Assembly (NCBI GenBank): GCA_011524425.1
Contig: WTKI01000056.1
Span: 1-7,913 of the forward strand
Direction: 5' to 3'
DNA length: 7,913 bases
Source of the DNA: Altererythrobacter sp.
GTDB lineage: Bacteria > Pseudomonadota > Alphaproteobacteria > Sphingomonadales > Sphingomonadaceae
The position numbers and the translations under genes are program-made. The notes beneath the pieces are model-generated. The model worked only from the letters and a program-made list of their open reading frames with translations, was not told where the DNA came from and did not search any database. Positions 6,393 to 7,913 of the stretch are shown in pieces (the first letter of the stretch is position 1; each line of letters begins with the position of its first letter).

Positions 6393-7586
6393 TCAGAGCT
6401 CCAGTATGGCTTTAGTGATGATCTCGCGCTGGACTTCATTTGAGCCGCCAAAGATCGAAAGCTTGCGATTGTTGAAATATTGCGACGCCACCGGTCCTGC
6501 CCATTCAGGCCCGATCGGCTCACCATTGAACCCTTCATCCATCGCTTCAGAAACAAAAGGCTGAGCATAGCGCCCCGCAGCGCGAACCATGAGATCATTG
6601 ATTTCTTGCCGAATTTCAGTCCCGCGAATTTTGAGCATGGAGCTTTCTGCTGTGGGCACACCGCGCCCTGCTGCATCTAGCACGCGCAGATTGGTGGTCT
6701 TCATGTTTTCCATGTCGATTTCCAACTTCGCAAGACGTGCTGCAAACAGAGGATCTTCACTAATCGGTTTGCCATTACGCTGCGCAGTCTTCGAAACCTC
6801 TTTCAAGCGCGCCAACGCAGCCATCGCTCCGCCAACACCCGCGATCCCTGTACGCTCATAAGTCAGCAGGTATTTGGCGTAGGTCCAGCCCTTATTCTCT
6901 TCGCCTACCAGATTGGCGACAGGTACTTTAACGTCAGTGAAGAACACCTCGTTCACTTCATGATCGCCATCGAGGAGCTTGATCGGGCGCACCTCAATAC
7001 CCGGTGTGGTCATATCGATAAGCAGGAATGAAATGCCTTCCTGTCGCTTGCCTTCATTGCTTGTACGCACCAGGCAAAAGATCCAGTCTGCATATTGACC
7101 CAGCGTCGTCCAGGTCTTCTGACCGTTGACGATGTAATGATCGCCCTCGCGCACAGCCTGCGTTTTCAAGCTTGCAAGATCAGAGCCAGCGCCCGGCTCG
7201 GAATAGCCCTGACACCACCAATCTGCGCCATCAAGAATGCGCGGCAAATAATGCTCGCATTGCTCTTTCGAGCCATATTTGATCAGCACGGGGGCGAGCA
7301 TAGACGTCCCGAAAGGCACCACGCGCGGCGCATGCGCGAGCGCGTTTTCCGTTTCGAAGATGAACTTTTGCATGACCGACCAATTGGTCCCGCCATATTC
7401 CTGCGGCCAATGCGGCGCGAGCCAGCCACGTTCGTTCAAGATCGCGTGCCACTCTTCCATATCGGCCTTAGTCAGGCGGATGCCTTTGCGCACCTTGTCC
7501 GACAAACGCGTCGGCAGCTTCTGCGCTAAAAACGCGCGGACTTCCTCACGAAAAGCCTCTTCCTCAGGGGTAAAATCGAGATCCAT
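6393..7586 (-). CDS. Acyl-CoA dehydrogenase, large/catalytic-subunit type
   Basis: A 397-residue FAD enzyme oxidising an acyl-CoA to the trans-2-enoyl-CoA. Seen: N-terminal domain MDLDFTPEEEAFREEVRAFL; the flavin/substrate loop WCQGYSEPGAGSDLASLKT (124-142), matching the acyl-CoA dehydrogenase signature; WTTLGQYADWIF (159-170); and a C-terminal domain ending NRKLSIFGGSNEVQREI (373-389). At the usual MCAD Glu position it has Gly380 (IFGGSNE in place of YEGTSQ). Helix G reads LLTYERTGIAGVG (240-252), placing Glu244 where isovaleryl- and long-chain acyl-CoA dehydrogenases keep their catalytic base. This fits PimC or the large subunits of steroid-side-chain alpha2beta2 enzymes. An in-frame ATG exists 33 codons upstream (7683-7685), but the start at 7586 is preferred: the family N-terminus begins there and AGAGGA lies five bases before it. 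Likely first gene of a two-gene unit with the small subunit. Confidence 0.92.
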   Translation of the reverse strand: MDLDFTPEEEAFREEVRAFLAQKLPTRLSDKVRKGIRLTKADMEEWHAILNERGWLAPHWPQEYGGTNWSVMQKFIFETENALAHAPRVVPFGTSMLAPVLIKYGSKEQCEHYLPRILDGADWWCQGYSEPGAGSDLASLKTQAVREGDHYIVNGQKTWTTLGQYADWIFCLVRTSNEGKRQEGISFLLIDMTTPGIEVRPIKLLDGDHEVNEVFFTDVKVPVANLVGEENKGWTYAKYLLTYERTGIAGVGGAMAALARLKEVSKTAQRNGKPISEDPLFAARLAKLEIDMENMKTTNLRVLDAAGRGVPTAESSMLKIRGTEIRQEINDLMVRAAGRYAQPFVSEAMDEGFNGEPIGPEWAGPVASQYFNNRKLSIFGGSNEVQREIITKAILEL

Positions 7587-7591
7587 GACAT

Positions 7592-7597
7592 CCTCTC
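7592..7597 (-). promoter_or_regulatory. Ribosome-binding site that decides the dehydrogenase start
   Basis: AGAGGA on the minus strand, five bases before the ATG at 7584-7586. It favours this start over the in-frame ATG at 7683-7685, whose extra 33 residues are basic and unlike the family. Confidence 0.65.
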
Positions 7598-7680
7598 TTT
7601 GGCGATGCTGCTTGACGCGATTCGCAAGTGACCTTGCGGAATCCTTGTGTTTTGCAGCATTCGACCTCTTCTCCGCGAAG

Positions 7681-7689
7681 ATCATACCA
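7681..7689 (-). promoter_or_regulatory. Possible extended -10 promoter for the acyl-CoA dehydrogenase pair
   Basis: On the minus strand TGG precedes TATGAT (7681-7686), giving an extended -10 about 95 bases before the chosen ATG, in the 150-bp gap after the third dehydrogenase. No good -35 lies at 17-18 bases. It overlaps an AT-rich dyad that could be an operator. If real, the upstream in-frame ATG (7683-7685) falls within the -10 and cannot be the start. Confidence 0.3.
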
Positions 7690-7730
7690 AAAATTGGCAG
7701 AATTGCGCGGGTTTTGCGCCAAATTTTTGA
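7687..7730. repeat. AT-rich imperfect inverted repeat in the gap between dehydrogenase genes
   Basis: The left arm CCAAAAATTGG (7687-7697) is itself a small dyad. It also pairs, with one bulged base, with CCAAATTTTTG at 7720-7730; the arms enclose a GC-rich segment. It lies 7 bp past the stop codon of the partial dehydrogenase and upstream of the next gene. It could be a weak terminator of the first or a regulator-binding site for the second. Confidence 0.35.
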
Positions 7731-7736
7731 AACGGC

Positions 7737-7913
7737 TCAGTAGCTAAGATTTTCGCGAAGCCATTCCAGCGCATTTGAATCGCTTTCCAGTACAGCCTTC
7801 CCGATCTCGCTATTCCACGCGGCCTCGCCCCCGCAAGCCAAGCGCGAGGCCTGCAAGCGCCTTGTATGAAGCTGCAAGTCATATTCGGCGCTGATGCCAA
7901 TCGCACCATGCAC
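7737..7913 (-). CDS. Acyl-CoA dehydrogenase, C-terminal end only (cut by window edge)
   Basis: The last 58 codons of a third acyl-CoA dehydrogenase, entering from the right edge; its start is not in the window. The visible part begins VHGAIGISAEYDLQLHTRR, matching the C-terminal-domain pattern in which Q-(I/V)-HG-(A/G)-IG is followed by an acyl-CoA dehydrogenase helix pair. It ends ALEWLRENLSY. In this fragment the region after EYDLQLHTRRLQASRL has no YEGT-type glutamate, so it may be another small-subunit or non-catalytic type; 58 residues are too few to be sure. It lies 150 bp upstream of the large-subunit gene on the same strand. Confidence 0.75.
   Translation of the reverse strand: MHGAIGISAEYDLQLHTRRLQASRLACGGEAAWNSEIGKAVLESDSNALEWLRENLSY

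Noticed and set aside
5944..6564. 206-codon plus-strand frame opposite the dehydrogenase pair
   Set aside because: Spans the junction of two well-matched minus-strand genes; Ser/Pro-rich translation without recognisable motifs.
7587..7685. Upstream in-frame ATG that would lengthen the large dehydrogenase by 33 residues
   Set aside because: The extension is basic and unlike the family, and a good ribosome site precedes the inner ATG, which begins the conserved MDLDFTPEEEAF sequence.
7279..7743. Plus-strand frame opposite the large dehydrogenase and the gap after the partial one
   Set aside because: Antisense to the conserved N-terminal domain of the dehydrogenase, with no family-like motif or ribosome site.
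1..7913. RNA genes, CRISPR arrays, insertion sequences or phage genes
   Set aside because: Reading both strands showed no tRNA-like cloverleaf, no regularly spaced repeats, no transposase-like frame and no terminal inverted repeats; nearly all bases lie in recognised genes.

Overview
This window comes from a bacteriochlorophyll-producing proteobacterium. It holds the tandem genes for two magnesium-chelatase subunits (bchI, bchD) and the accessory hydrolase bchO, so the region lies in or at the edge of a photosynthesis gene cluster. The moderate-to-high GC content (judged by eye), the gene style and the acyl-CoA dehydrogenase neighbourhood fit an aerobic anoxygenic phototroph of the Alphaproteobacteria, perhaps Sphingomonadales/Erythrobacteraceae. 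That placement is inference; only the phototroph assignment is well supported.

Layout from left to right. Positions 1-544 (minus) are the 5' part of bchO, running off the left edge. Positions 541-2259 (minus) are bchD and 2256-3257 (minus) are bchI. The three genes are read in the order I-D-O and joined by two ATGA stop/start overlaps, so they are almost certainly one translationally coupled operon. Just before the bchI start is a near-palindrome that differs by one base from the TGT-N12-ACA operator of PpsR/CrtJ. Positions 3313-4587 (minus), 55 bp upstream of bchI, encode a DUF3422-type membrane-anchored protein of unknown function. It lies on the same strand and could be the first gene of the same transcript.

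A 166-bp divergent intergenic region (4588-4753) separates this block from a short-chain flavin reductase on the plus strand (4754-5290). That gene converges, with only 7 bp between stop codons, on a minus-strand acyl-CoA dehydrogenase set: a small-subunit-like protein (5298-6389), a large-subunit-like protein (6393-7586) and the C-terminal end of a third dehydrogenase (7737-7913) cut by the right edge.

How the genes work together. BchI and BchD form the ATP-driven motor that, with BchH (not in the window), inserts Mg2+ into protoporphyrin IX; BchO is the conserved accessory hydrolase. The paired dehydrogenases look like the two subunits of a heteromeric acyl-CoA dehydrogenase (pimeloyl-CoA or steroid-side-chain type), with an apparent catalytic glutamate only in the large subunit. 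The flavin reductase could feed reduced flavin to an oxygenase encoded elsewhere. I found no RNA gene, CRISPR array, insertion sequence or phage feature. I see no clear novel multi-gene system; the most useful leads are the DUF3422 gene beside bchI, the operator-like dyad, the cysteine cluster in BchI and the split catalytic design of the dehydrogenase pair.
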